This document shows, piece after piece, positions 34,774 through 43,058 of a DNA stretch of 64,000 nt. Under the pieces are notes generated by a model. That model had not been told where the DNA came from and ran no database searches. It saw only the letters and a list, made by a program, of their open reading frames with translations. Within the stretch, counting starts at the first letter, position 1; each line of letters opens with the position of its first letter. Origin of the DNA: JAWKXU01 sp020446465 (GTDB taxonomy: Bacteria; Pseudomonadota; Alphaproteobacteria; Sphingomonadales; Sphingomonadaceae); assembly GCA_041396845.1 (NCBI GenBank), contig JAWKXU010000001.1, forward strand, positions 558,001 through 622,000, in the 5' to 3' direction. The position numbers and the translations under genes are program-made.

Positions 34774-34790
34774 AAATTGTCGGACGATTT
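34774..34790. promoter_or_regulatory. candidate GntR operator (site 5, autoregulatory)
   Basis: AAATTGTCGGACGATTT is the most symmetric copy of the palindrome (core TTGTCGGACGA). It lies 118-134 bases before the gntR start and 64 bases from site 4, so both divergent genes could be controlled and the regulator could control itself. The remaining spacer shows no gene. Confidence 0.8.
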
Positions 34791-34907
34791 GCATTGGTCT
34801 GAATGGGTGTTAGGTTCGTCGGGTAAAGCAGGGCCTCGCATTGACCAAACAGGCGCGATCTGCCTAAGGCTCAATCACTTGTGCGCTCAGAAGGGAGCTA
34901 AGTTTAC

Positions 34908-35615
34908 GTGGGTCAGGTTCTGAAGGAAAAATCATCGCCGGATGATAACGATAACACCGGCAAGCTGAGTGCAAGCGACCGCGTTGCTGGAGCAATCCTT
35001 CAGGATATCAGAAGCGGCCGCCTCGTTCCGGGGCAGCACCTGCTGGAACCTGAACTGACCAGCCGCCTTGGCATAAGCCGGGGTTCCCTGCGCGAAGCTT
35101 TGAAGCATCTCGCGGCTGCCGGAATTGTCGATCTCAATCGCTTCCGGGGGGCATATATTGCGGCGCTTGACCGCAAGTCCGTGCTTGACCTTCTCGATAC
35201 GCTGGAGCCTCTTGCGCGTCTTGCTGCCAGACTGGCGGCAACGAATTGTCCGAATGATCGCGCGGCGCAGCGTCTGGTAAAGTCGGCCAAGGTTCTCGAA
35301 GACTTGCGCCTATCAGGACAGCGGGGCGATTATCTGAACGAGCGGCGCCGTTTCTACGACATGATGGTCGAGATGGGCGGCAATGTGGAACTTGCCCGCG
35401 CGATGCCGCTTTCCCGCACCGATCTGTTCCGCGCGCAAGTGGAAACGCGGCAAAGCGAATCGCAGCGTCGGCGCCATGCGGAAGGTTATGCGAAAATTGC
35501 CGCCGCCGTGCAGGCAAGAGACGCTGCCGCCGCTGACAAGGCTGTGGCTGACCATTTCGCCGGAACCCGCAAGACAATGGCGGAACTCCCCGCCGAAGTG
35601 TTCCCGAACGGCTGA
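34908..35615 (+). CDS. GntR-family transcriptional regulator, FadR/FCD subfamily
   Basis: A 235-residue regulator. The winged-helix DNA-binding domain spans about residues 22-85, with LVPGQHLLEPELTSRLGISR and SLREALKHLAAAGIV typical of GntR proteins, and the helical FCD ligand domain follows. Two of the usual FCD metal-site positions look changed (FYDMMVE and RHAEGYAKI where His is common), so ligand binding may not depend on a metal. GTG 34908 has AAGGGAG about 11 bases upstream. The FadR subfamily binds TNGTNNNACNA; palindromes of that type occur at seven or eight promoter regions around it. I infer that it represses the whole catabolic set and itself, with a pathway intermediate, probably an acyl-CoA or acid, as inducer. 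Confidence 0.88.
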   Translation: MGQVLKEKSSPDDNDNTGKLSASDRVAGAILQDIRSGRLVPGQHLLEPELTSRLGISRGSLREALKHLAAAGIVDLNRFRGAYIAALDRKSVLDLLDTLEPLARLAARLAATNCPNDRAAQRLVKSAKVLEDLRLSGQRGDYLNERRRFYDMMVEMGGNVELARAMPLSRTDLFRAQVETRQSESQRRRHAEGYAKIAAAVQARDAAAADKAVADHFAGTRKTMAELPAEVFPNG

Positions 35616-35679
35616 CTTTTCCGCAGGGATGGCGTGCATTTGCAGGCAGAAAAAACGTATTGTTATATTTGGCTAGACG

Positions 35680-35696
35680 AAATCGTCTGACACATT
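35680..35696. promoter_or_regulatory. candidate GntR operator (site 6)
   Basis: AAATCGTCTGACACATT has the core TCGTCTGACA and lies about 90 bases before the CrtC-like gene at 35785. A second inverted repeat, AGACGA-AA-TCGTCT (35675-35688), overlaps its left arm. Confidence 0.68.
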
Positions 35697-35784
35697 TATG
35701 AGTGAGGGAGACTGAAACAAAGTCCGGAAATCTGTGCGGTCCCATGGCGGATGCCTGCCGCATTGACAGAGTTGGGAGAGCGCA

Positions 35785-37005
35785 ATGAATTCTTTTGATG
35801 ATTTCAGCCGGTTGAACGAAGCGCCAAAGTTCGTTCGCAATGCGATGGAAGACATCGGCATGATTACTGCGCTGGATGAGATGCTCAATCACCAGATTGT
35901 CGATACACATGCCACTGTTGCAACATCGGAACAAAGCTGGACCGAAAAGATCTGGACAGCGATCGTGCGCAAGGATGGCGGTCTTGCCATCGATTTCGGC
36001 CTTGGCCGTTATCACAACCGCGGCGTGATGGATGGCTGGGCTGCGGTTTCCCGCGGGTCTGAACAATGGACGGTTCGTGCCAATCGCGAACTGCGCGATG
36101 ATCCGACTGTTACCCAGGTCGGGCCGCTGCGCTATGAAATTATCGAACCGCTGCGGCAGGTGCGCTACATCTGTGAAAAGAACGATGCGCAGCCGATTGC
36201 CTATGACATTACCTTTACCGCCGAAATGCCGCCCTTCTTTGAAGATCGTCACAAGCAGCGGGAGCGTGATGGCTTCCGGGTCGGGTCGGACGTTGTGCGT
36301 TATCACCAGATCGGCGTGCCGTCCGGCTGGGTCGAGATAGAAGGCGAGCGGATTGCCATAAAGCCTGAAGAATGGACCGAATATCGCGATCACAGCTGGG
36401 GAACCCGGCTGGACGTCGGCGCGCATAATGCTGACGTAAGGCCGTCATCTGCCTTTGGCGATGTGAAATTCGGGCAGGACAAGTTCCTCCTGATCTGGAG
36501 CCCGTTCATGCTCGTGGGGCCGGACGGTGAGAAATATGCCTACCATTTCTATCACATGGCTATGCAGGGGCGGGTGTTCTATTCGTCTGGCTATCTCAAC
36601 AGGCCGGATGGCACGCAGGAGCCTGTCGTGCGCGTAACGCCTGAACTTTCCTATGATGATCGGACACGCCGTTTGCTTGGCGGACGGATTCACTTTGACA
36701 TGCTGCAAGGCGGAACGCGGACGGTCAACATTGAGGTTGTTGGAGCGTCCGGGGTCCACCTTGGGCCGGGCCTCTATCTCGGGTTCGATGGCCGCAAGCA
36801 CGGTTCCTGGCATGGCCCGCTGACGATCGAGGGCGAAAAGTTCAACGACACGATGGACCGCGCGACTCTGGAACGAATCCGCCAGTTGCGTGATTGCCCG
36901 ATCCGCGTCACCGAAGGGGATTGCGTTGGCTATGGCATCATGGAAACCATCATCCATGGTGAACACCCCGAAATTGGTCTTACCGCCGAAAACTCCCTGG
37001 TCTGA
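35785..37005 (+). CDS. CrtC/AttH-like protein, paralogue 3
   Basis: A 406-residue soluble beta-rich protein with RDHSWGTR at residues 201-208. It is the longest of the three paralogues because of an N-terminal helical segment of about 40 residues. The start at 35785 has GGGAGAG nine bases upstream. It is followed after 11 bases by an APH kinase gene, so the CrtC-like/kinase pairing occurs again but in reversed order and without the helical partner. The superfamily suggests hydration, dehydration or isomerisation of an isoprenoid-like substrate; the activity is inference. Confidence 0.72.
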   Translation: MNSFDDFSRLNEAPKFVRNAMEDIGMITALDEMLNHQIVDTHATVATSEQSWTEKIWTAIVRKDGGLAIDFGLGRYHNRGVMDGWAAVSRGSEQWTVRANRELRDDPTVTQVGPLRYEIIEPLRQVRYICEKNDAQPIAYDITFTAEMPPFFEDRHKQRERDGFRVGSDVVRYHQIGVPSGWVEIEGERIAIKPEEWTEYRDHSWGTRLDVGAHNADVRPSSAFGDVKFGQDKFLLIWSPFMLVGPDGEKYAYHFYHMAMQGRVFYSSGYLNRPDGTQEPVVRVTPELSYDDRTRRLLGGRIHFDMLQGGTRTVNIEVVGASGVHLGPGLYLGFDGRKHGSWHGPLTIEGEKFNDTMDRATLERIRQLRDCPIRVTEGDCVGYGIMETIIHGEHPEIGLTAENSLV

Positions 37006-37016
37006 GGGGCGGGGAT

Positions 37017-37994
37017 ATGTCGCGTGATACAGTAGCGCTGGCCGCGGGATTGCGCGGCTGGCTTGACCGTGGCGACCGGATTACTGGCGTCAAGGTTTTG
37101 TCAGCTGGCCACTCGAACGAGACGTATCTGGTCGAAGGGCTGAACGAGATTTTGCGGATGCCGCCTTCCAAGGAAGGTTTGCTGCCGCCCTACGATATGG
37201 CGCGCCAGCACGCCGTCATGTCCGCAGTGGCTGACAATTCGGCAGTGCCCATGCCGCCCATGCTGGAATTGTGCACCGACCCTGCCGTGCTGGGCGATGA
37301 ATTCTTCCTGATGGGGGCAGTTGCAGGTGAGGCGTTTGAATACGCCGTACCGCAGTGGCTGGCTGATGATCCGGTTGATGGTGCCGATTCATGCTGTCGT
37401 CAGTGGTTTGATGCCATCGGCGCCCTGCATACGATGGATACCGGCAGCTTCCCGCCGGGCGGGCGCACTGTGCCTGAAGAAGTGGCGTACTGGCTTCAGG
37501 TGGCGCGTGGTGCCGAATCAATGCCTGCCCTTATCAAGGTGCTGGAAGATCTCGACGCTGCGCCACCACGCACCACGGGCGCACCGACAGTCGTTCATGG
37601 TGACCCAAAACACGGCAATTGCTTGTGGGACAAAGGCAGGATGACTGTTCTGCTTGACTGGGAAATGACCCAGATCAGCGAACCCATGCTCGACCTTGGG
37701 TACATTCTCATGTTCCACGACCAGGGCGAGGCATCGCTGGCCGATGCCGGTTTTGAGCTGCCGGGCTGGTGGTCCTGGGATCGCATGGTGGCAGAATGGG
37801 AACAGCGCACCGGGCGTACCGCAGTCGATGTCATGCGCTATGCAGTGCTTGGCATGGCCAAAGTCGCGGCAATCATTTCGGTTGGTGCCTACCTGTTCAA
37901 CACTGGACGCATACAAGACCCGCGTTTTGAAGGTTTTGCCAAAGTGCTGCCTGCCTATGTCAACTTGCTGGAAAGGCGCGCAATGAAGGCCTGA
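37017..37994 (+). CDS. APH-family phosphotransferase, paralogue
   Basis: A 325-residue kinase with catalytic loop HGDPKHGN (194-201) and metal Asp 214 in LDWE. HGDPKHGN with Lys is the form typical of the ACAD10/11-like acyl-CoA-linked branch. The N-terminal ATP-binding lobe has GHSNETYLVE. It is cotranscribed with the CrtC-like gene and ends 150 bases before the next operon, which has its own operator. Like the other three kinases here, its acceptor is unknown, but a hydroxyl produced by the neighbouring hydratase-like protein is an economical hypothesis. Confidence 0.86.
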   Translation: MSRDTVALAAGLRGWLDRGDRITGVKVLSAGHSNETYLVEGLNEILRMPPSKEGLLPPYDMARQHAVMSAVADNSAVPMPPMLELCTDPAVLGDEFFLMGAVAGEAFEYAVPQWLADDPVDGADSCCRQWFDAIGALHTMDTGSFPPGGRTVPEEVAYWLQVARGAESMPALIKVLEDLDAAPPRTTGAPTVVHGDPKHGNCLWDKGRMTVLLDWEMTQISEPMLDLGYILMFHDQGEASLADAGFELPGWWSWDRMVAEWEQRTGRTAVDVMRYAVLGMAKVAAIISVGAYLFNTGRIQDPRFEGFAKVLPAYVNLLERRAMKA

Positions 37995-38023
37995 CGCGCC
38001 AGGTGAGTAATGAACAATCCGCA

Positions 38024-38040
38024 ATATCGTTCGACAATTT
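38024..38040. promoter_or_regulatory. candidate GntR operator (site 7)
   Basis: ATATCGTTCGACAATTT has the core TCGTTCGACAA (one arm GTT instead of GTC) and lies about 104 bases before the 514-residue unknown protein that opens the BCCP/carboxyltransferase operon. Confidence 0.7.
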
Positions 38041-38143
38041 TGATCTACAAAACATTGCCAAATGATAAGCCGTAAGGTAAGGGCGCAAGCAAGCGTGCAG
38101 ACTATCAGTCTGCGGCGAACACGGAAGGGGATAATGCAAGGCC

Positions 38144-39688
38144 ATGCTTGATTATGTGCGTTTGCTGGAAGCAAACAACGCGATCCAGACGGTCGGTGAC
38201 GATACCTACTGGCTTTGCGTCACGCGCACTGTGCAGGAATCGAAGCTGTTCCCGGTGCCGTCCTATATGTTGCTGTCTTATTTGTGCTGCTACTATCGCT
38301 ATCCCGCGCTCTTGCGGAAAATCGAAAGCGGGATGCGGGCAGAGGAGCTGGGCGATCGCAGTCGTGCCATGGGTGGCAAACTGGGCAGCCTGCCGGGCTG
38401 GGGCTTGCCGACGTTCTATTTCCTGGGGCGCGAAATCCTTATTAATTTCGGCCTGCTTTCGCCTGCGGATAATCCGGAAGATGCGGCCTATGTCGCTGAT
38501 TTCTGGCGTCGCTTCAAACTCGCGTATCAGCGTGAGGACGGACATATCAATGCCCGCGAATTTGGCCAGCGTGTACAGAATCTGCCCCACCGGCGGATTG
38601 CGCGCTTCCATGCCGACCTGATTGGCTGCAAGGCGGGGGACAAGCTGCATGAAGCAGCGCAAGGGTTCCTTGCGGCCGTTTCGCAATATGGCTTTCTCGT
38701 TTCGTGTGAGAGCCGCTGCACGCTCAACAACACCGGGCCTTACAAGCTGGGTGACAATCGCGAAATGATCGTGCGTGAATTCACGGACTTATCGCGTGGT
38801 GATTATCCGTGGCTGGACGGGATCGGTGACGATATCCCCTACAACAATCTGACCGTGACGATGGAGGCGACAGGCTGTCACTTCTATCTGATGGATGACT
38901 GGGGCAGCTTTGAATCCAGACCGGAATTCACGGCCGAGGCGGTTTCAGGCGTGGGGCTTTATACGTCCGATGCCCTGTCTGACGGGTTTGAGCCGGTTGG
39001 CATGGGGTCTGCCGAAGAACTGACCCGGACATTCACCGATCTTACCGAGCGTATCCGTGCGGCGACTGTCGAGTTGTGGAAGGAAATGGCGGGCTGGTCG
39101 CGTGATCAGATGATGGATGCGGGCGCGCTGACATACTTCTCTCTTATCAAGGATCTGGCGCATCTGGCGGGCGTTTACGACGAAAACGACTGGATGCGGA
39201 TCGACCCGCGTGCCGATCGTTTCCGGCCCTTGCTCAATGATCAGTTTGGTCGGGATTTTCTGGGTGAACTGGTTGGTCTGGTCAGCCTGCCGAGCCAGCA
39301 AATACACGAATATGCGATGATGCGTCATACAGACGAACCCAAACGCTACATCTCGCAAATACCTTATTCTGTGCTGGATAATCCGCCGGCTGCACAAACG
39401 CTCGCCCCGATTGGGGAGGGCGTGTTGCATCTGGAGCCGAAGCAGGGCGGGTATCGCACCACGCAAGGTATGCTCGAGCTTGCCGAATACAATCGCCGCG
39501 CGGCTGACATGAAGCCGGTGCAGATGGAAGATGGAATGCGCTTCCTGTGTGACACCACGGTCAAATGGGCAGCGCCCGACGACCCGGCAGTCGAACGCAT
39601 TTATCGTGATGAATGGAAGAATTGCGAAGAGTTGCGGGACGCACCCGTCAATGTGTCGCAGAGCGATGTTGAAAGCAGGAGGCGATAG
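38144..39688 (+). CDS. uncharacterised 514-residue protein of the BCCP/carboxyltransferase operon
   Basis: I do not recognise this protein. It is soluble, without signal peptide or clear membrane segments, has mixed alpha/beta composition, and many Trp, Tyr and acidic residues. Noticeable segments are CCYYRYP near residue 46, GDDIPYNNLTVTMEATG near 225, and a polar C-terminal tail. It is first in an operon whose next genes encode a biotin carrier-like protein (start one base after this stop) and a carboxyltransferase-like protein, so it may be a subunit or partner of that enzyme. The operator 104 bases upstream places it in the GntR regulon. Confidence 0.75.
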   Translation: MLDYVRLLEANNAIQTVGDDTYWLCVTRTVQESKLFPVPSYMLLSYLCCYYRYPALLRKIESGMRAEELGDRSRAMGGKLGSLPGWGLPTFYFLGREILINFGLLSPADNPEDAAYVADFWRRFKLAYQREDGHINAREFGQRVQNLPHRRIARFHADLIGCKAGDKLHEAAQGFLAAVSQYGFLVSCESRCTLNNTGPYKLGDNREMIVREFTDLSRGDYPWLDGIGDDIPYNNLTVTMEATGCHFYLMDDWGSFESRPEFTAEAVSGVGLYTSDALSDGFEPVGMGSAEELTRTFTDLTERIRAATVELWKEMAGWSRDQMMDAGALTYFSLIKDLAHLAGVYDENDWMRIDPRADRFRPLLNDQFGRDFLGELVGLVSLPSQQIHEYAMMRHTDEPKRYISQIPYSVLDNPPAAQTLAPIGEGVLHLEPKQGGYRTTQGMLELAEYNRRAADMKPVQMEDGMRFLCDTTVKWAAPDDPAVERIYRDEWKNCEELRDAPVNVSQSDVESRRR

Positions 39689-40198
39689 GTGTCGGGCAAG
39701 AATGCATTGACGGATTTTGCAAGGCTTATTGCCGACTTTGAGGCATCGGATCTGCGCGAAGTGCAACTGCGCCAGGGCGGTTTCGAACTGTTCCTTTCTA
39801 AAGACAGCAGTGCCGGCGGGTTGGGCGGAACGGCCAGTGCGCCGCGCGGCGCCGCGCCTGTTGTCAGCGCCCCTGCCGCCGCACCGGCGCCGGCTGCCCA
39901 GGCATCTTCCGCGCCAGCAACGCCTGCCGTATCCGGCCCAGCTGATATTCCCGAAGGCGGGGTTCTGGTCCGCGCGCCTTATCTCGGTACGTTCTATCGC
40001 GCTGCCAAGCCTGGCGCTGCACCTTATGTGGAGCAAGGGCAAGCGGTGGATGAAGATACCGAGGTTTGCCTTGTCGAAGTGATGAAGCTTTTCACTGCTG
40101 TGCGAGCGGGTGCCAAAGGCACGATCCATTCGATCCTTGTGGAAGATGGCGACATGGTCGCAGCCGACCAGCCCTTGTTCGTCGTGATGCCCGCGTGA
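39689..40198 (+). CDS. biotin carboxyl carrier-like protein (AccB-like)
   Basis: A 169-residue protein with AccB architecture: an N-terminal helical segment (LTDFARLIADFEASDLREVQL-like), an Ala/Pro-rich linker at about residues 45-90, and a biotinyl domain. The biotin-acceptor position is Lys133 in EVMKLF, where AccB has EAMKMM, so the Met-Lys pair is kept while the flanks differ. GTG 39689 follows directly after the preceding stop with AGGAGG six bases upstream. No biotin carboxylase gene lies in the window, so it would have to borrow the housekeeping AccC or act with the neighbouring carboxyltransferase-like protein in decarboxylation or transcarboxylation. Confidence 0.87.
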   Translation: MSGKNALTDFARLIADFEASDLREVQLRQGGFELFLSKDSSAGGLGGTASAPRGAAPVVSAPAAAPAPAAQASSAPATPAVSGPADIPEGGVLVRAPYLGTFYRAAKPGAAPYVEQGQAVDEDTEVCLVEVMKLFTAVRAGAKGTIHSILVEDGDMVAADQPLFVVMPA

Positions 40199-40288
40199 CG
40201 ATTATCACCTGCCAAACCTTTTCCGCCAGCCGCAACGACATGCACTGGCCTGAACAGACCGTCCCTGTGGACGTGACGGAGTAATTTC

Positions 40289-41746
40289 ATGGCTCATATC
40301 AAATTCCTCGATGAAACAATGCGCGACGGGCAGCAAAGCCTGTGGGGTATGCAGATGCAGGCTGGCATGGTGTTGCCGGTAACGCCGACGATTGACCAGA
40401 CTGGCTACGAAATCATCAGCCTTGGCGGTTCATCGCTGTTCGAGGTGCTTATCAAGCGCCGTCGCGAAGACCCATGGGCGGGCATGGACATGCTGGTGGA
40501 ATCGATGCCGCGGACCCCGCTGCGCGCAGGTTGCCGCTCCAACGGGTCGGTGACTTTCGGTTTTACGCCCGATGCCTTGATGGACTTGTGGGTGGAACGC
40601 CTTTGCGTCCACGGGATGCGCAGTTTCTGGCTTTATGACGTGCTGTTCAACATCGAAAAAATGCACCGGCTGGCCAAAGTTGCCAAGCGGCACAATTGCC
40701 AGATTGCAGGCACGATGCTGTTCACGCTTTCTCCGGTTCACACGGACGAATACTATGCGGACAAGGCGGATAAACTCTCCGCCTTGCCGGAAGTCGACAG
40801 TCTGCTGCTTTATGATACTGGCGGTGTGCTGGATCGTGAGCGGATTTCGACGCTGGTTCCGGCCATCAAGGCCAAATCGCGCGGCAAGCCCATCGAAATG
40901 CACGCCAACAACATGCTTGGGCAATCAGCCAAGAGTTACATGGATGCGATCGAGTTTGGCGTTACAGTGCTGCATACGGCCGTGCGTTCGATGGCCAACG
41001 GGCCTTCGATCCCCTCGATCGAGATCATGACCAAAAATGTCGAGATGATGGGCCATACCCACAACATCGACGTCAGCAAGCTCAAACAGGTTTCCGATCA
41101 TTTCGAACGGGTCGGCAAAGCGGCAGGCTTTCTGGTCAACCAGCACTTTGAATATGATGTAACGGCGCTTCGCCACCAGATTCCGGGCGGGATGATGGGC
41201 ACGTTGCGTTCGCAGCTTTCCGACCAGAAAATGCTGGATCGGCTACCCGAAGTGCTGGAAGAAGTCGGAACGGTCCGTCGTGAACTTGGCTATCCCGGCA
41301 TGGCAACGCCGTTTGCCCAGATCGTGGGGACGATTGCCGTGCTGAACATCGTGACCGGCAAACGCTATTCTGTCGTGCCGGATGAAGTGATCCAGTATGT
41401 GGCTGGCTTCTATGGTGATCCCGTCGCGCCGGTTGACGAAAATGTCATGGACAAGATCATGTCCACGCCGCGCGCGAAGGAAATTCTCGCCAACCCGCCG
41501 GAACAGCCTGATGTGGACGAGTTGCGTCGCCGTCATGGCACGGGCGACGATGATGATGAACTGATCCTGCGGGCGCTGGTTCCCAGTTCGGACATTGATG
41601 CGATGCGCAAGTCGGGGCCACCTGCTCGCGATTATCCGACGCTCTCCTCGCCAGAGCTGGAAGCAGTGTCGAACCTGATGAAGGTGGTAAAGACTCCGTT
41701 CGTGCAGTTACGGTCAGAACAGATGGATCTGACTTTGCGCCGTTAA
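40289..41746 (+). CDS. carboxyltransferase-domain protein (PycB/OadA-like) with altered metal site
   Basis: A 485-residue DRE-TIM/HMGL-like barrel related to oxaloacetate decarboxylase alpha, transcarboxylase 5S and the pyruvate carboxylase CT domain. Asp13 in MRDGQQS is kept. The carboxylated lysine of the family (Lys178 in Vibrio OadA) is Tyr175 (LLYDTGG), and the metal-binding His-x-His reads H205-A-N207. Two of four metal ligands are therefore replaced. The helical PycB-type tail (PGGMMGTLRSQL, PFAQIVGTIAVLNIV) is present but the protein has no biotinyl domain; that is supplied by the preceding gene. It may catalyse a metal-free aldol-type or (de)carboxylation step; this is inference. Confidence 0.83.
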   Translation: MAHIKFLDETMRDGQQSLWGMQMQAGMVLPVTPTIDQTGYEIISLGGSSLFEVLIKRRREDPWAGMDMLVESMPRTPLRAGCRSNGSVTFGFTPDALMDLWVERLCVHGMRSFWLYDVLFNIEKMHRLAKVAKRHNCQIAGTMLFTLSPVHTDEYYADKADKLSALPEVDSLLLYDTGGVLDRERISTLVPAIKAKSRGKPIEMHANNMLGQSAKSYMDAIEFGVTVLHTAVRSMANGPSIPSIEIMTKNVEMMGHTHNIDVSKLKQVSDHFERVGKAAGFLVNQHFEYDVTALRHQIPGGMMGTLRSQLSDQKMLDRLPEVLEEVGTVRRELGYPGMATPFAQIVGTIAVLNIVTGKRYSVVPDEVIQYVAGFYGDPVAPVDENVMDKIMSTPRAKEILANPPEQPDVDELRRRHGTGDDDDELILRALVPSSDIDAMRKSGPPARDYPTLSSPELEAVSNLMKVVKTPFVQLRSEQMDLTLRR

Positions 41747-41769
41747 TGGGAATATCTGGTCCTGACTGT

Positions 41770-41789
41770 GCGCCCGGTAGTCCGGGCGC
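41770..41789 (+). terminator. GC-rich hairpin after the carboxyltransferase gene
   Basis: GCGCCCGG and CCGGGCGC form an 8-bp stem around TAGT, 23 bases after the carboxyltransferase stop. No T-tract follows, so it may be a processing or attenuation hairpin rather than a full terminator. Confidence 0.45.
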
Positions 41790-41828
41790 GGCCAGACAAA
41801 CCCTGTGAAAGTGCCGGGAGATGGCATC

Positions 41829-43058
41829 ATGAGTATTGCATCATACGTTGTGGGTGTCGGCATGACGCCGTTCGGTCGTCATCTGGATCGGACGCATACG
41901 AGCCTTGTGCAAGAGGCCGTTGCGCTGGCGCTCAAGGATGCGGGCATCGAGGCTTCCGAAATTGAAAGCACTGTCTATGGCACGGTGGTGCAAGGTTTTT
42001 TCGCCGGCGAGATGTCGATCCCCAGCCAGTTCGCACTGCGTCCGATGGGGATCAGCGGTGTTCGCACGCTGACGGTTGAGGCGGCCTGCGCCAGTTCGAC
42101 ATTCGCCCTTCATCAGGCGGTGCAGCAGATCGCTGCGGGCATGGTCGATATTGTCCTCGCCGTGGGGGTGGAGAAACTCTACAGCCGTGACCGTGAAAAA
42201 CGCTTTGCGGTGTTCCAGCAGCCACTCGATATCGAGATCGCAAAGGCATACGTTGAAAATACGTGCGCTCTGCTCGAACCGCTGCCCCCCGAATTTGATA
42301 AGCCCGGCCCTAATGCTCTGATGGATTGTTATGGCGCACAGGCGCGTCTGCACATGAAGACATACGGCACCACGCGGGAACAGATCGCCGCCGTTGCGGC
42401 CAAGGATCATGCCCATTCGGTCCACAACCCCCTGTCGCAATATCGCGATGCCATGAGCGTGGATGAAATCCTTTCTGCTCCGACAGTTTCCTGGCCTTTG
42501 ACCGTGCCCATGTGCGCGCCGATCAGTGATGGCGCCAGTGCCGCCGTGATCGTGTCGGAAAAGGTTGCAGCGCGGCTGGGCAAGTCGCGGGCGGCGCGGA
42601 TACGCGGGGCGGATTCGCTGACGGGGCAGGATCGTGCGCCCGATGATTATGCGAACCACGTTACGCGGCTTGTCTCGCAAAAGGTTTATGAACGCGCAGG
42701 CATCGGGCCGGGCGATGTTGATCTGGCTGAAGTCCACGATGCGAGTTCGATCGGGGAAATGCTGCAGGTTGAAGCAGTTGGCCTATGCGCTCCAGGCGGT
42801 TCAGGCCCGGCTGCCGAAGCTGGCGAATTGTCACTGGGCGGACGGGTTCCAGTGAATGTCTCTGGTGGTCTTGTTTCCAAAGGACACCCCCTGGGCGCAA
42901 CCGGGCTTAGCCAGATTCACGAACTGGTCATGCAGTTGCGTGGTGAGGCAGGACCACGACAGGTCGAAGGCGCACGCATGGCCCTCGCTGAAAACTCTGG
43001 CGGGTTTTATGGCGTGGAAGACGGCATGTCGGCGGTGACAGTTCTAGAAAAGGCATGA
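41829..43058 (+). CDS. SCP2/lipid-transfer-type thiolase
   Basis: A 409-residue thiolase-fold protein. The nucleophilic Cys87 lies in EAACASST and His353 in GHPLGATG, both conserved. Where degradative thiolases carry a second catalytic Cys near the C-terminus, this protein reads ENSGGFYG, as in the SCP2-thiolase/Ltp group. This group cleaves branched 3-keto-acyl-CoAs or catalyses retro-aldol cleavage of tertiary hydroxy-acyl-CoAs, which would suit isoprenoid chains. ATG 41829 has GGGAG eight bases upstream. The stop overlaps the next gene (ATGA). It belongs to the operon that starts with the 514-residue protein. Confidence 0.87.
   Translation: MSIASYVVGVGMTPFGRHLDRTHTSLVQEAVALALKDAGIEASEIESTVYGTVVQGFFAGEMSIPSQFALRPMGISGVRTLTVEAACASSTFALHQAVQQIAAGMVDIVLAVGVEKLYSRDREKRFAVFQQPLDIEIAKAYVENTCALLEPLPPEFDKPGPNALMDCYGAQARLHMKTYGTTREQIAAVAAKDHAHSVHNPLSQYRDAMSVDEILSAPTVSWPLTVPMCAPISDGASAAVIVSEKVAARLGKSRAARIRGADSLTGQDRAPDDYANHVTRLVSQKVYERAGIGPGDVDLAEVHDASSIGEMLQVEAVGLCAPGGSGPAAEAGELSLGGRVPVNVSGGLVSKGHPLGATGLSQIHELVMQLRGEAGPRQVEGARMALAENSGGFYGVEDGMSAVTVLEKA

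Noticed and set aside
36284..36296. GTCGGACG core
   Set aside because: It is within the CrtC-like coding sequence (35785-37005) and has no palindromic flanks.
1675..37994. APH-type kinases as antibiotic-resistance genes
   Set aside because: All four lie in catabolic operons with acyl-CoA or terpenoid-type enzymes and match the ACAD10/11 or EcKinase-like branches rather than known resistance enzymes.
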